Shown in pieces: positions 53,274 through 64,000 of a stretch of 64,000 nucleotides of DNA (within the stretch, counting starts at the first letter, position 1; each line of letters starts with the position of its first letter). The notes below the pieces were generated by a model. That model saw nothing but the letters and a program-made list of their open reading frames with translations, was not told the origin of the DNA and did not search any database. Both the position numbers and the translations under genes were made by a program. This DNA is from Limimaricola variabilis (lineage in GTDB: Bacteria > Pseudomonadota > Alphaproteobacteria > Rhodobacterales > Rhodobacteraceae), in contig NZ_JACIBX010000014.1 in the NCBI RefSeq assembly GCF_014195545.1, positions 17,400 to 81,399 on the forward strand, in the 5' to 3' direction.

Positions 53274-54188
53274 ATGCAGCGGATGATTGGAAAACGCGCC
53301 GTCTCGAGCCTGATTTCGCTGGTCGGGCTCGTGGTGCTCGTCTTCTTCCTGTCGCGATTGACCGGCGATCCGGCGGCCCTCTATCTGCCGATCGACGCCT
53401 CGGAGGAGATGCGTCAGAACTTTCGCGAGATTCATGGGCTGAACGACCCGCTGCTGGTCCAATTCGGCCGTTACATCGGTGACCTGGCGGTGCTCGATTT
53501 CGGCGAGAGCATCCGCAAGGCGCGACCGGCAATCGAGGTGGTGCTCGAGGGCTTCGCGTGGACACTGCAACTGGCCCTGATCACCATGACGCTCGTCACC
53601 TTGGCCGCTGTCGTGCTCGGCTCGCTGGCGGCATTCCGCGTCGGATCACTGTTCGACCGGCTGGCCTCGATGCTGTCGTTGATCGGCGCCTCGGCGCCGG
53701 ATTTCTGGATCGCCATCGTCGCCATCGTCGTCTTCTCGGTGGGGCTGGGCTGGGTCCCAACCTCGGGCACCGGCACGGTCTGGCACTGGATCCTGCCGAT
53801 CGCGGTGCTGTTCATCCGCCCCTTCGGGCTAATCGTCCAGGTGGTGCGCGGCGCGATGCTCACAGCACTCGGCTCGGCCTATGTGAAGACCGCCCGTGCC
53901 AAGGGCGTGCGCAACCGGCCGATCATCTTCGTGCACACGCTGCGCAACGCCATGCTGCCGGTGATCACCGTGATCGGCGACCAGGCCGCCGCGCTTTTGA
54001 ACGGCGCCGTGGTGGTCGAGACCATCTTCGGGTTCCCAGGCGTCGGCAAGCTGATGATCGACTCGATCCTGCAGCGCGACTTCAACGTGATCCTCGCAGC
54101 GATCATGGTCACGGCGTTGGCCATCTTCGTCATGAACCTGCTGATCGACATCGCATACGCGCTGCTCGATCCGCGCATCCGCACCTGA
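53274..54188 (+). CDS. Dpp/Opp-type ABC permease (DppB-like)
   Basis: A 304-residue permease: RAVSSLISLVGLVVLVFFLSRLTGDP is the conserved N-terminal helix and loop, HGLNDPLLVQFGRYIGDL follows, and RPFGLIVQVVRGAMLTALGSAYVKTARAKGVRNRPIIFVHTLRNAMLPVITVIGDQAAALLNGAVVVETIFGFPGVG carries the EAA loop that contacts the ATPase. Six helices. GGGAGGA ribosome site. Pairs with the next gene. Confidence 0.93.
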   Translation: MQRMIGKRAVSSLISLVGLVVLVFFLSRLTGDPAALYLPIDASEEMRQNFREIHGLNDPLLVQFGRYIGDLAVLDFGESIRKARPAIEVVLEGFAWTLQLALITMTLVTLAAVVLGSLAAFRVGSLFDRLASMLSLIGASAPDFWIAIVAIVVFSVGLGWVPTSGTGTVWHWILPIAVLFIRPFGLIVQVVRGAMLTALGSAYVKTARAKGVRNRPIIFVHTLRNAMLPVITVIGDQAAALLNGAVVVETIFGFPGVGKLMIDSILQRDFNVILAAIMVTALAIFVMNLLIDIAYALLDPRIRT

Positions 54189-54201
54189 AGGAGCGCGCGA
54201 C

Positions 54202-55132
54202 ATGTCCGACACCACGACCGTTCCCGTCCCCCCGAAGCCTGCCGCGATGAGAGAGCGTCCCGCCCTGCTGCGCCTCGCCTCGATGCTCTGGGCCGACAAG
54301 TTCGCATTCGCTGCCGCGCTACTGCTGCTGGCCATGATCGGCTGCGCCCTTGTCGGGCCATGGCTCATGGGCGATGCCGCAGGGGGCCAGAACCTGCGGG
54401 CGCGCAACGCACCGCCCTTCGATCTGTCGCGCGGCTGGCTATACGTGCTGGGCGGCGACGCGCTCGGTCGGCCACTGCTGGCCCGGATCGTGGTCGCCGC
54501 GCAGAACACCCTGCTGATCGCCGCCGGGGCGGTCGCCTGCTCGATGATCATCGGCACCACTCTCGGGCTGGTCGCCGGCTATCGCGGCGGCTGGACCGGC
54601 GAGGTGATCATGCGACTGGCCGACGTGATCATGTCCTTCCCGTCGCTGCTGCTGGCGGTGATCGTGCTCTACATGCTGGCGCCCTCGGTCGCCAATCTCG
54701 TGCTGGTGCTGGCGATCACCCGGATCCCGATCTACCTGCGGACCACCCGCGCCGAGGTGCTCGAGGTGCGCGAACGGATGTTCGTACAGGCGGCGATCGT
54801 GATGGGGGCCTCGACGCCGCGGATCGTGTTCCGGCACATCCTGCCGGTGATCCTGCCGACGCTGCTGACCATCGCCACCCTCGACTTCGCCTTCGTGATG
54901 CTGGCCGAGAGCGCGCTGTCCTTCCTCGGCATCGGCATCCAGGCGCCCGAGATCACCTGGGGCCTGATGGTGAGCCAGGGCCGGCAATACCTGACCTCGG
55001 CCTGGTGGCTGGCTTTCTGGCCAGGCCTCGCGATCATCCTGACTACCATGTCCCTCAACCTGCTCTCGGGCTGGATGCGGGTCGCGCTCGACCCGACCCA
55101 GCGCTGGCGGCTCGAAATCGGAGGCAAGCGCA

Positions 55133-55140
<8 letters not shown>
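54202..55140 (+). CDS. Dpp/Opp-type ABC permease (DppC-like)
   Basis: A 312-residue permease: GGDALGRPLLARIVVAAQNTLLIA, the DxLGRDxxSR-like opening of DppC proteins, then IMRLADVIMSFPSLLLAVIVL and VLEVRERMFVQAAIVMGASTPRIVFRHILPVILPTLL, the EAA loop. The last segment LSFLGIGIQAPEITWGLMVSQGR is a family hallmark. Fourteen bases after DppB, overlapping the ATPase gene by 8 bases. Confidence 0.93.
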
Positions 55141-56752
<1,612 letters not shown>

Positions 56753-56795
56753 TCCGATCCCCGAAGACATTTCTCCCGAGACAGCAAGGACCCCC

Positions 56796-57833
56796 ATGAC
56801 CGAGATGCTGCGCTATTTCCGCTGGTCGTTTCTGGTGACGATCGTCGGCCTCGTGGCCGCCTTCTGGCTCGGGCTACGCTACGAGGGCAGCCTCGGGGGT
56901 GCGCTGTCCTTCCTGCTGGTGGGTGCCGTGCTGGCGGTTCTGGAGATCTCGCTCTCGTTCGACAACGCGATCGTCAACGCCAACAAGCTGCGTGACATGA
57001 GCCCTGTCTGGCGTCAGCGCTTCCTGACATGGGGCATCCTGATCGCGGTGTTCGGCATGCGGATCGTCTTTCCGCTCGCCGTGGTGGCGGTCGCGGCGCG
57101 TGTTGGACCCTTCGAGGCGGTACGCCTCGCGGCGACCGAGCCCGACACCTATGCGCGGCTGATGAATGAGAGCCACCTGTCGATCGCGGCCTTCGGCGGC
57201 ACCTTCCTGATGATGGTGGCACTAAGCTTCTTCATGGACGAGGCCAAGGAGATCGACTGGCTGCGTGGAATCGAGCACCGGCTGCGCCGGATGGGCACGA
57301 TCAAGGGCGTGACCTACGGGCTGGTGCTCGCGGTGGTGCTGGGCTTCGGGCTGGCGCTGGTCCCGGCCGAGCAGGCGGTGTTCTTCAAATCGGCGATCAT
57401 GGGCCTTGTGGTGTTCATGCTGGTCGAAACGCTGAGCCACGTGCTCGACGCCGAGAGCGAAATGCAGAGCGCCGCGCGCGCCGGGGGCCTCGGCGCCTTC
57501 CTCTATCTCGAGGTGCTCGACGCCAGCTTCTCCTTCGACGGGGTCATCGGCGCCTTTGCCCTGACCCAGAACCTGTTCCTGATCGCCATCGGGCTCGGGA
57601 TCGGGGCGATGTATGTGCGCTCGATGACCATCATGCTCGTTGAGAAGCGGACCCTGAGCCAATTCCGCTACCTCGAGCATGGCGCGTTCTACTCGATCCT
57701 CGCGCTGGCGGTGATCATGTTCGCGCAGAGCCTTGTCCATGTGCCAGAGGTGATTACGGGGCTGCTCGGCGCGATGATCATCGGGCTATCGCTGCTGTCT
57801 TCGGTCAGGTTCAATCGGCGCCTGACGCCATAG
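56796..57833 (+). CDS. DUF475 (TerC-like) integral membrane protein
   Basis: A 345-residue protein with ~9 helices. LAVLEISLSFDNAIVNANKLRDM and LEVLDASFSFDGVIGAFALTQNLFLIAIGLGIGAMYVRSMTIML carry the two E-x-x-x-S-x-D-N/G motifs of the TerC/DUF475 superfamily, whose acidic residues bind metal ions (Ca or Mn in related proteins). ATG 56796 with AAGGA before it. It is 43 bases after the fused ATPase, so likely in the same transcript, an unusual neighbour for a peptide/glycoside importer; a link to metal supply of the pathway enzymes is speculation. Confidence 0.9.
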   Translation: MTEMLRYFRWSFLVTIVGLVAAFWLGLRYEGSLGGALSFLLVGAVLAVLEISLSFDNAIVNANKLRDMSPVWRQRFLTWGILIAVFGMRIVFPLAVVAVAARVGPFEAVRLAATEPDTYARLMNESHLSIAAFGGTFLMMVALSFFMDEAKEIDWLRGIEHRLRRMGTIKGVTYGLVLAVVLGFGLALVPAEQAVFFKSAIMGLVVFMLVETLSHVLDAESEMQSAARAGGLGAFLYLEVLDASFSFDGVIGAFALTQNLFLIAIGLGIGAMYVRSMTIMLVEKRTLSQFRYLEHGAFYSILALAVIMFAQSLVHVPEVITGLLGAMIIGLSLLSSVRFNRRLTP

Positions 57834-58362
57834 AGAACGAGATCTCAGTGCAGGGAGGCCCACATGCATTAGCCGGGCGAGTTCGATACCCGTTGGCGGA
57901 AGCCCAGGACGGGTTTCCGGCAACGGGTGTCATCTCTCGAAAGCCAAGAGCTGCGCCAGCCGAAGAAAACAGCCATTCGCTGCAATGGTCACGAACGATC
58001 GAAATGCGCAGGAAGCCGACTTTTCAAAGTCGTGGCCTTTGAGCGGCAGGTTCGGACGCTACCGGCCTGAAGCGGACACTCGACATCCTCAAAGGCAACG
58101 TCCGCTTCGCACCCCAAGCCGGTCATTCCAGGCCGCCACAGCCGATTCCAAAAGCCGCAATTCGTTCGAACGCACTGAACCGACTACTATTGGAAGCGCG
58201 GCTGTTGGTGCGAAAACATCAAAGTTGACGATGTCTGGTCGCGCCGACATGAATTGAGATAGAAGGTAGGCCAGTTAACAATCGGTCCGCGTCAATTCAA
58301 CCGGGTCCCCGCGAACGCCCGTTTCGCTTGACCACGCGGGCGATCGTTTGCACATCAGTGGG
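57834..58362. other. Intergenic stretch with strong hairpin
   Basis: No gene supported. Holds the 41-base hairpin at 57888 and a short palindrome CGACTTT-TC-AAAGTCG near 58017. The stretch marks the border between the catabolic locus and the nuclease-STAND gene. Confidence 0.45.
57888..57928. repeat. Long inverted repeat / hairpin
   Basis: Arms of 18 bases (ACCCGTTGGCGGAAGCCC and GGGTTTCCGGCAACGGGT) pair at 16 of 18 positions around loop AGGAC. No T-run follows, so it is not a standard terminator. It may be a structured mRNA end, a dispersed palindromic repeat or a recombination site. Confidence 0.65.
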
Positions 58363-61300
58363 ATGGCAGAAGCAGAAAATAGCTCCGACACTGAACATGG
58401 CTCAAGCCCGGCATCGCGCGGCGCGGCAGGCGCCTACATTGAGGGCGAGCTTGGGGCTTTATATCTGCTCGCGCTTCTGACCGGCAACCGGGCGCCGGGG
58501 CTGCCGTCCGCGCGCGTCACGAGCGTGCGCTTCCAAGGCGTTGAGCAAGGGTTCAAGCTCGACGACCTCATCGTCATGGGCGTCGGCGCCAGCGGTGATA
58601 CGCTACTCGAAATCCAGTCGAAGCGCGATATCCAGTTCTCGCCGAAGGACCCGGTCTACAAGGATGTCGCACTACAGATAGCCAGCAGCACGATCGGGGG
58701 CGTCCCGGCGGAGCGCCATCTGTTCGGGATTGCCACGCAGCGGACCAGCCGCAAGATATCGGGTGCATATCAAGACGTGCTGGGCTGGGCGCGCGGCGCG
58801 GCAACAGCGGACGAGTTTTTCACCCGTCTGAAGGCCACGGGCGTGGCGAACGATGACATGCGCAAGTTCGTCGAGACGACGCGCGAGCATCTTGCCGCAG
58901 GCGGCGTCGCCGACGAAAATGAGACGATCTGGCGACTGCTGCGCCGGATATTGATCCTCGAATTCGATTTCGAGGCGAGCGCGCCAATCGCTCGCACCTA
59001 CGGCTTGGCGCTCGCGCGGATGGCGCTGGCGGACGAGGAGGTCGCGCGCGCCGAGGCATTGTGGAGCCGCCTCGTCGATCTCTCGATCCAGACCGGCACG
59101 CGGGGCGGCGAGATCAATACCGCTGCACTCAAAACCAACCTCGCCGAGGCCGATTTCAAGCTGGCTGGCGAACGCGAATACGGCCCGACCCGCGAGCGGC
59201 TCGCCGAGCTCGCGCAAAACACGCTCTCGCATATCGGGACGAGCGTCGCGGGCGTGATGCTGCCGCGGCTGGCAGCGGTCGCGGCGCTCGACGATGCTGC
59301 CGAGACGCAGCGCTTCATCGTCGTGCACGGCGATACCGGCGTCGGCAAATCCTGGGTGCTGCGCAACTATGCCGAGCGGGTCGCCGCGCGCGCTCCGATC
59401 ATCTTCCTCGACCGTGAGGCGACGCCGCCAGGCGGCTGGCTGTCTTTGGCCAGCGCACTCGGCATTCCCGGAACCGCCAACGCTTTCTTGACTGATCTGG
59501 CCGTGAGCGGCGGCGCATACCTCTTCCTCGATGGTATCGACATGGTCGACGATGCGGGGCGCCAGCGCACGATCAGCGAGCTGCTGCGGGCCGTCTGCGC
59601 CATTCCCGGCTTCAAGGTGATCGCGACCGCGCGGCGGACCGGCGCCAGGAGCGCCATTCCATGGCTCGACGACCGGATCTCGACCGAGCTGGGTGGGATG
59701 CACGCGGTCGAGGTCGGAGCGCTATCGGACGAGGAAGTCGCGATCCTGACCGATCAGGCGCCCGAGTTGCGGATGCTGCTCGATGTCGGCCATCCCGCAG
59801 CGCAACTCGCGCGCAATCTCTACCGTTTGTCGCGACTGCTGCGCGAACCGAGCGCCGCTTCGGTAAGGACTGAGGCCGGGCTCGCGCAGCTTTGGTGGAT
59901 CAGCGCCGATGGCGCACCGACGGCCGAAGTGCGTGCAGCGCAGCGAATCCTCAAGGCGCTGGCAACCGCCGCGCTCAAGGGCGACGCCGGAATCGATCTC
60001 GACGAGGATTCGTCCGCGCGAAACCATCTGCTCGGTGCTCAGTCGCTCCGCGAGGTCAGGCCCGACCGGCTCGATTTCGATCACGACGTGCTGCGCGACT
60101 GGGCGATCGGGAATTACCTCGCCGAAGACCCGTCCCGCCTTGCAGGGTTCAACCTGGGCGGACCCGTGTCGCCGCGCGTCGCCCGCGGTATCGAGATCGC
60201 CGCGCGGCTCGTGCTCGAGACTGGCAAGGATGCGAGTGCTTGGCACGATCTGCTCGCGCACCTGTCGCCTCCGAGCGCGCACAGTTCTTGGCGCCGACAA
60301 GCGATCCTCGCGTTGGTCAGGTCCGAAGTCGCGACCGATCTGCTCGAAAAGTCGAGCGCCTCGCTGCTCGCAGAGGGCGGGGCACTCTTGACCGAGCTGT
60401 CAACGACTTTCGTCGCGGTCGAGACGCAGGCGGCAGCCGACATCATCACATTGCCCGATGGATCGAAGGTCAACCTCCCGCGCTCGTTTCGGACCGACGT
60501 GACGGGATCGTCGGTCCTGGTGCTGCGCTGGATACATGATCACGCCGCCGAAGTGCCAATGTCGGCGATCGACGCCGTGGTCGAGCTGGTCGAGATACAA
60601 ATCTTCTTCCTCAAGATGCTCCCGTCGCTTGCCGAGCGAACGGCGCGGCTACTGTTCGACTGGCTGTGCCAGCTCGATCTGCGCAACATGCCGGTCACGA
60701 TCCCCGGGATTGAGGGACACGCGCGCTGGTCAGGCGACGCGCGGCAGACGATCAAAAAGCTCCGGCAAATGGCGATGCTGCTCGGGTCCTTCGCGCCCGA
60801 TGCCCTCAAGGCCTATCTCACCGCAATCACGGGCGACGGCGACCATCACAAGATGAAGGAATTGCGCCAGTTTTCGAGCGTGATCGCTCCCGTCGCGCCA
60901 GCCGAACTGGCGGTGATGGTCCAAGCGAGCTTGAGCGAGAATACTCGCGGGCGGGCTCGAAGGGACCGCGTGATGCGGGACGCCTTTAGCTTTGCCGATA
61001 GCGACTATCTGCCGCCATCGCCCGCGCAGCCGCCGTTTCTCGACCTGCTGAACGCGGCACCGGCCGAAGGATTGGGGCTGATTCGGGGACTGGTCGATGA
61101 AGCGATAGCATTCCACACCGATGGGCGCGAGCCAGACGAAGACGTCATCACCGTCGACTTTGGCGAGGGGCCGCGTCTATTCCCCTGGGGTTGGACCTAT
61201 GGCTGGTCGCGAGGTCGCGGCAACGAATATGCGGTCGCTTCCGGGCTGCTCGCGCTCGAGGCATGGAGCCAGAAGCGGCTCGATGACGGCGATCCGGTCG

Positions 61301-63522
61301 AGGCCGTGCTCGCCGACATATTGGGCCCGGAAGGCAGCGCGGCTACCTATCTTCTCATCGCGATCGATGTGCTGCTGTCGCACGGCAGTGTCGCGCGCGT
61401 AGCGCTCGCACCGTTTCTCGCGAGCCCGAAGCTCCTTGCCAACGATCGCACCCGGCAGATTCATGACCAGATGGGGTCGGAGCTGGATGCGCTGAGATTG
61501 AGGGACGAGCCGAAGGGTCCGGTGTGCATGGCCGATCTGAAAGCACGACCCTCGCGCGGCTATTCGCTGATCGACACCTTGCCAAACTTTCTGGTCGACG
61601 AGCCGGTCGGCAATGCGTTGCGGACAGCTCTCGCGACGGCGGTCGAGACGCTCGAGCCTTATGCTGCGCATGCGACGTTGAGCGACCCTGAGTTCGTCGG
61701 CCGCCATGCACTCAACGTCCTCACCATGGCGAACTGGTTCAAGCGAGAAGACGGCTACCTCGAATACCGGTCGCCGCCGGAGGAGGCCGCGCATTTCGCG
61801 GCGCTCGAAGCCAAGCGCGATGTGTCGGTTAAGGCGAGCGAGATGGAAGCGCGCATTTCGATGGCGGTCGATGGCGGGACTTATGCGACAGCTGAAACCG
61901 CAAGCGACGCCGTCACCTATGCCGAGGGCGGGGTGCCCGACGGCAGCGATACCGACGTGCTCAAGTCACGCGCGACGCGGCTAATAACGACGGCGCTACT
62001 GGTCGCGCGCGACGGTGACGACGCGCTGCTGGCAGCGCAAGAAGCTTGGGTGCGGAAAGTGATCGGGATCGCGCTCGAGGAGGAATCTGATTGCGGCGGC
62101 GGGTCGCGCGATACTCTGCTCTACAACCGCCCGGCGATCGCGATCCTCGCACTGATCCATCTCTGGGCGCGGCTGAGGAAAACCGCGGATCGCGATGCGC
62201 TGATCGCGCTTGCGACACGCCAGGATCGGGTGGCAGCCACCGCGGTAGCAGCGGCTGTCCCACGCATCTTGGAGACCGAGCCGCGTCTCTTCAAGGCGAT
62301 GATGCGGGCGGCCTTCTCCAGCATGACATATCGTTGGAAGAGCTACGAACCGGAAGACGAGGCGCCGCAGGCTGCGTTCGAAGCGGAGCGTGCCACCCAG
62401 ACCGACGCAGCGGTTGCGAGCGAGCTTGCTTGGCTTGATGGCGGCGTGGAACCGGATTGGCCCACATGGCCCGAGGAGCGACCGAGCCTGCGCACGGCCA
62501 GACGAATTCGGTTGCCGGGACCAGTCACGCCCGAAGAGTTCGAGGCCGATGGCGGGCTGGAGACGGCGATCGACCCTTCGGCAGAATTCCTTCACACCGA
62601 TCACCAGGCGGGGGCCCGTTGGCTGGCAATCATCCAGTTGGCGCCTGCGAACGCGATCGGCTGGCGGCAGGAGATCGTCTCGGCTTATGCTGAATGGACA
62701 GGCCGCATGAATGGGCTGGGCCATGCGGCCGATGCCGAGATCAGCCGCGAGTCTACTGACTGGAATTCGCAATATTACGCGTTGTATGCCGAGCGGCTGC
62801 TCGACGGAGACGATGCGGCGTTCGCCGCCGATCTGCCGTTCGTGACCGACCTGCCCGACGCACCGTTTGCCGAGGTCGCGCAGACGGTCCAGCACGCCGC
62901 TGACGTGCTCTACTTCAACCACACCAGCCGCGCGCCGGAACGACCGGTGGCGCTCCGCGAAAAGCTTGTCACGCGGCTGATGACGCTTAGCCAGTGGCAG
63001 AGCATCCGCGACCCAGGCAAAGCTCGGATCGACCTGGAAAGCGGTGGCGTCATCGGGCAAATGCTGTTCAACACCTATGCGCCGATCACCGGGACGCGCA
63101 GCTATCTATTGCCGACCGTGTTCGACCGGGTTGATCCGTTTCTGCCTATACTCCGCCCAATGTTGCCTGGGGGGCCAACGGTGTTCGTCGCGCGCTGCAC
63201 GATGAACCTGCTGCTGGTCGCGCCGCGCTCGCGCCATCTTGGTTTTCTGTTGGACGCAGTCGAAGCTTGGTTCGGTCGCACGGCGTTACCGGAGTTGTGG
63301 ATCGCGGTGGGCGTCGGCGGCCGCGTCATGCAATGGTTTGAGGCGTGCGTTGTCGAAGATCCGGGATTGCTCGAACCTGGGCACCCGGCGCGCACGCGGA
63401 TCGATCGGGTGTTGGGCCGGTTGGTGGCGGTTGGTGTCGCCGAGGCGCATGATCTGGAGCGGCGCGTTACAGCGGCGGCCGAAGCCCAGGCGGTCGCGCC
63501 CGTGCGTGGCAAGCCTGGCTGA
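58363..63522 (+). CDS. Giant nuclease-STAND NTPase, putative anti-phage protein
   Basis: A 1719-residue cytoplasmic protein (ATG 58363; the frame opens with TTG at 58348). Residues ~20-200 look like a PD-(D/E)xK nuclease of the Mrr/Cap4 type: the opening AGAYIEGELGALYLLALL, LDDLIVMG at ~66 and LLEIQSKRD at ~83-90, i.e. D-x(15-20)-E-x-(Q)-x-K. A P-loop NTPase follows: GDTGVGKSWVLRNYAERV at ~323, AYLFLDGIDMVDD at ~385, and KVIATARRTG as sensor 1. The last ~1100 residues are helical, with no recognised repeat, as expected for a ligand sensor. The plan matches antiviral STAND (Avs) proteins, but the sensor is not one I recognise. Single-gene unit. Confidence 0.75.
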   Translation: MAEAENSSDTEHGSSPASRGAAGAYIEGELGALYLLALLTGNRAPGLPSARVTSVRFQGVEQGFKLDDLIVMGVGASGDTLLEIQSKRDIQFSPKDPVYKDVALQIASSTIGGVPAERHLFGIATQRTSRKISGAYQDVLGWARGAATADEFFTRLKATGVANDDMRKFVETTREHLAAGGVADENETIWRLLRRILILEFDFEASAPIARTYGLALARMALADEEVARAEALWSRLVDLSIQTGTRGGEINTAALKTNLAEADFKLAGEREYGPTRERLAELAQNTLSHIGTSVAGVMLPRLAAVAALDDAAETQRFIVVHGDTGVGKSWVLRNYAERVAARAPIIFLDREATPPGGWLSLASALGIPGTANAFLTDLAVSGGAYLFLDGIDMVDDAGRQRTISELLRAVCAIPGFKVIATARRTGARSAIPWLDDRISTELGGMHAVEVGALSDEEVAILTDQAPELRMLLDVGHPAAQLARNLYRLSRLLREPSAASVRTEAGLAQLWWISADGAPTAEVRAAQRILKALATAALKGDAGIDLDEDSSARNHLLGAQSLREVRPDRLDFDHDVLRDWAIGNYLAEDPSRLAGFNLGGPVSPRVARGIEIAARLVLETGKDASAWHDLLAHLSPPSAHSSWRRQAILALVRSEVATDLLEKSSASLLAEGGALLTELSTTFVAVETQAAADIITLPDGSKVNLPRSFRTDVTGSSVLVLRWIHDHAAEVPMSAIDAVVELVEIQIFFLKMLPSLAERTARLLFDWLCQLDLRNMPVTIPGIEGHARWSGDARQTIKKLRQMAMLLGSFAPDALKAYLTAITGDGDHHKMKELRQFSSVIAPVAPAELAVMVQASLSENTRGRARRDRVMRDAFSFADSDYLPPSPAQPPFLDLLNAAPAEGLGLIRGLVDEAIAFHTDGREPDEDVITVDFGEGPRLFPWGWTYGWSRGRGNEYAVASGLLALEAWSQKRLDDGDPVEAVLADILGPEGSAATYLLIAIDVLLSHGSVARVALAPFLASPKLLANDRTRQIHDQMGSELDALRLRDEPKGPVCMADLKARPSRGYSLIDTLPNFLVDEPVGNALRTALATAVETLEPYAAHATLSDPEFVGRHALNVLTMANWFKREDGYLEYRSPPEEAAHFAALEAKRDVSVKASEMEARISMAVDGGTYATAETASDAVTYAEGGVPDGSDTDVLKSRATRLITTALLVARDGDDALLAAQEAWVRKVIGIALEEESDCGGGSRDTLLYNRPAIAILALIHLWARLRKTADRDALIALATRQDRVAATAVAAAVPRILETEPRLFKAMMRAAFSSMTYRWKSYEPEDEAPQAAFEAERATQTDAAVASELAWLDGGVEPDWPTWPEERPSLRTARRIRLPGPVTPEEFEADGGLETAIDPSAEFLHTDHQAGARWLAIIQLAPANAIGWRQEIVSAYAEWTGRMNGLGHAADAEISRESTDWNSQYYALYAERLLDGDDAAFAADLPFVTDLPDAPFAEVAQTVQHAADVLYFNHTSRAPERPVALREKLVTRLMTLSQWQSIRDPGKARIDLESGGVIGQMLFNTYAPITGTRSYLLPTVFDRVDPFLPILRPMLPGGPTVFVARCTMNLLLVAPRSRHLGFLLDAVEAWFGRTALPELWIAVGVGGRVMQWFEACVVEDPGLLEPGHPARTRIDRVLGRLVAVGVAEAHDLERRVTAAAEAQAVAPVRGKPG

Positions 63523-63578
63523 GGCTTGGGGCGGGGCACACCCCTCATCAGGGGTAGGACAAGATCGTCGGGCTCACC

Positions 63579-63833
63579 TCAGAGAGTTTGTCCATCTCTT
63601 CCAGGATCGGGTTGGGCGCAAAGTAGCATGCTGACGCCGAGTGACAGTCGGGTGACTAAGTCCGCTTTGGTCGATTGGGCAACGGTGGCTGCCATTATCC
63701 TCTCGGCCCCAAAGCGGCCGTCCGTCGACACCGCAGCGAGCGACCGGAATCCGCCCTTCGTGCCCTGAGCATCGATCAATGCTGCGCCATACTCGAACGT
63801 CGTGGAAGGGCTGAATCTTGGCTTTTGCTGCAT
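63579..63833 (-). CDS. Possible small hypothetical protein
   Basis: An 84-residue frame with plausible composition (FEYGAALIDAQGTKGGFRSL, AERIMAATVAQSTKADLVTRLSLGVSMLL). No family recognised and no clear ribosome-binding site. It is convergent with the giant NTPase gene, 57 bases apart. A second overlapping frame on the same strand is less protein-like. Confidence 0.3.
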   Translation of the reverse strand: MQQKPRFSPSTTFEYGAALIDAQGTKGGFRSLAAVSTDGRFGAERIMAATVAQSTKADLVTRLSLGVSMLLCAQPDPGRDGQTL

Positions 63834-63921
63834 CGTCCATGAAGGTCCGGTTGGAGCCGAAGTTCCTTCTTTCTTACATAATGAGCATTACACGTGCGAA
63901 CTGCGTGTAGCAGCAAAGCTA

Positions 63922-64000
63922 AAGTGTCACCCATGAGCAATGCAGAAGTGTCACTCTCGCCTGCACCGAGCACAGGCAGAGAGACCGAGCATGGGATGGG
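63922..64000 (+). mobile_element. Probable left end of an IS21-type element
   Basis: AAGTGTCAC occurs twice, at 63922-63930 and 63946-63954, a spacing of 24 bases. IS21-family ends carry several short repeats with TGTCAC, and AAGTGTCACCCATG is a familiar form. An ATG at 63991 could be the start of the istA transposase gene, continuing out of the window. Confidence 0.45.

Overview
The window reads as an accessory region (plasmid, chromid or large genomic island) of a high-GC alphaproteobacterium, most likely a member of the Rhodobacterales (Paracoccus/Roseobacter type). The pointers are the ChvI-like response regulator, the HvrA-like H-NS protein, the TRAP solute receptor, an IS407-group IS3 element, and a ColE2-type replication protein with a PriCT-like tail. 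This placement is inference from gene families, not from a marker gene. No rRNA or tRNA was seen.

Layout. 1-4.2 kb: the 3' part of an SLC13-type permease, an XRE regulator, a cupin, a secreted HExxH protein and a CadC-like winged-helix/TPR regulator. 4.2-7.9 kb: a TRAP solute receptor, then a decayed IS3-family element abutting the 3' three quarters of a dctM gene. 8.2-13.3 kb: Cu/Zn superoxide dismutase, a class II Fic protein, two tandem paralogues of unknown function, and the wreck of an amino-acid ABC transporter. 13.9-20.1 kb: a plasmid-type replication protein, then a complete iron-siderophore ABC system (ATPase and two permeases on the minus strand, receptor divergent) with a sucrase/ferredoxin-like protein translationally coupled to the receptor. 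20.1-25.8 kb: gene-poor DNA with an orphan OmpR-type regulator, an IS1595-like remnant, an ArsR/AHSA1 pair, a DUF2934 protein and two copies of a ~260-nt intergenic element that looks like a small-RNA gene. 25.8-33.1 kb: H-NS protein, AAA+ ATPase and mostly unknown genes, including tandem paralogues related to the QVKEKFGGLRFY family. 33.2-41.4 kb: a 1711-residue exonuclease-RecQ-UvrD fusion, a HipA-like protein with a ruined active site and a ParDE module. 41.7-44.2 kb: AEC transporter, HIRAN protein and small genes.

44.4-57.8 kb is a coherent uptake and catabolism locus: DapA-like aldolase, PdxA2-like dehydrogenase, DUF1537 four-carbon acid-sugar kinase, FadR-type regulator, iron-dependent alcohol dehydrogenase, sialidase-fold protein, EamA exporter, a complete Dpp/Opp-type ABC importer with fused ATPases, and a DUF475 (TerC-like) membrane protein. 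The kinase plus PdxA2 pair predicts conversion of a threonate/erythronate-like acid to dihydroxyacetone phosphate; the other enzymes suggest a larger precursor that is imported and cleaved. Repeated TTGGTA/TACCAA half-sites in the promoter regions suggest control by the FadR-type regulator.

58.4-63.5 kb is a single 1719-residue gene with an N-terminal PD-(D/E)xK-like nuclease, a STAND-type P-loop NTPase and a very long C-terminal region. It is the best candidate in the window for a little-described anti-phage system. The last 80 bases look like the left end of an IS21-type element continuing out of the window.
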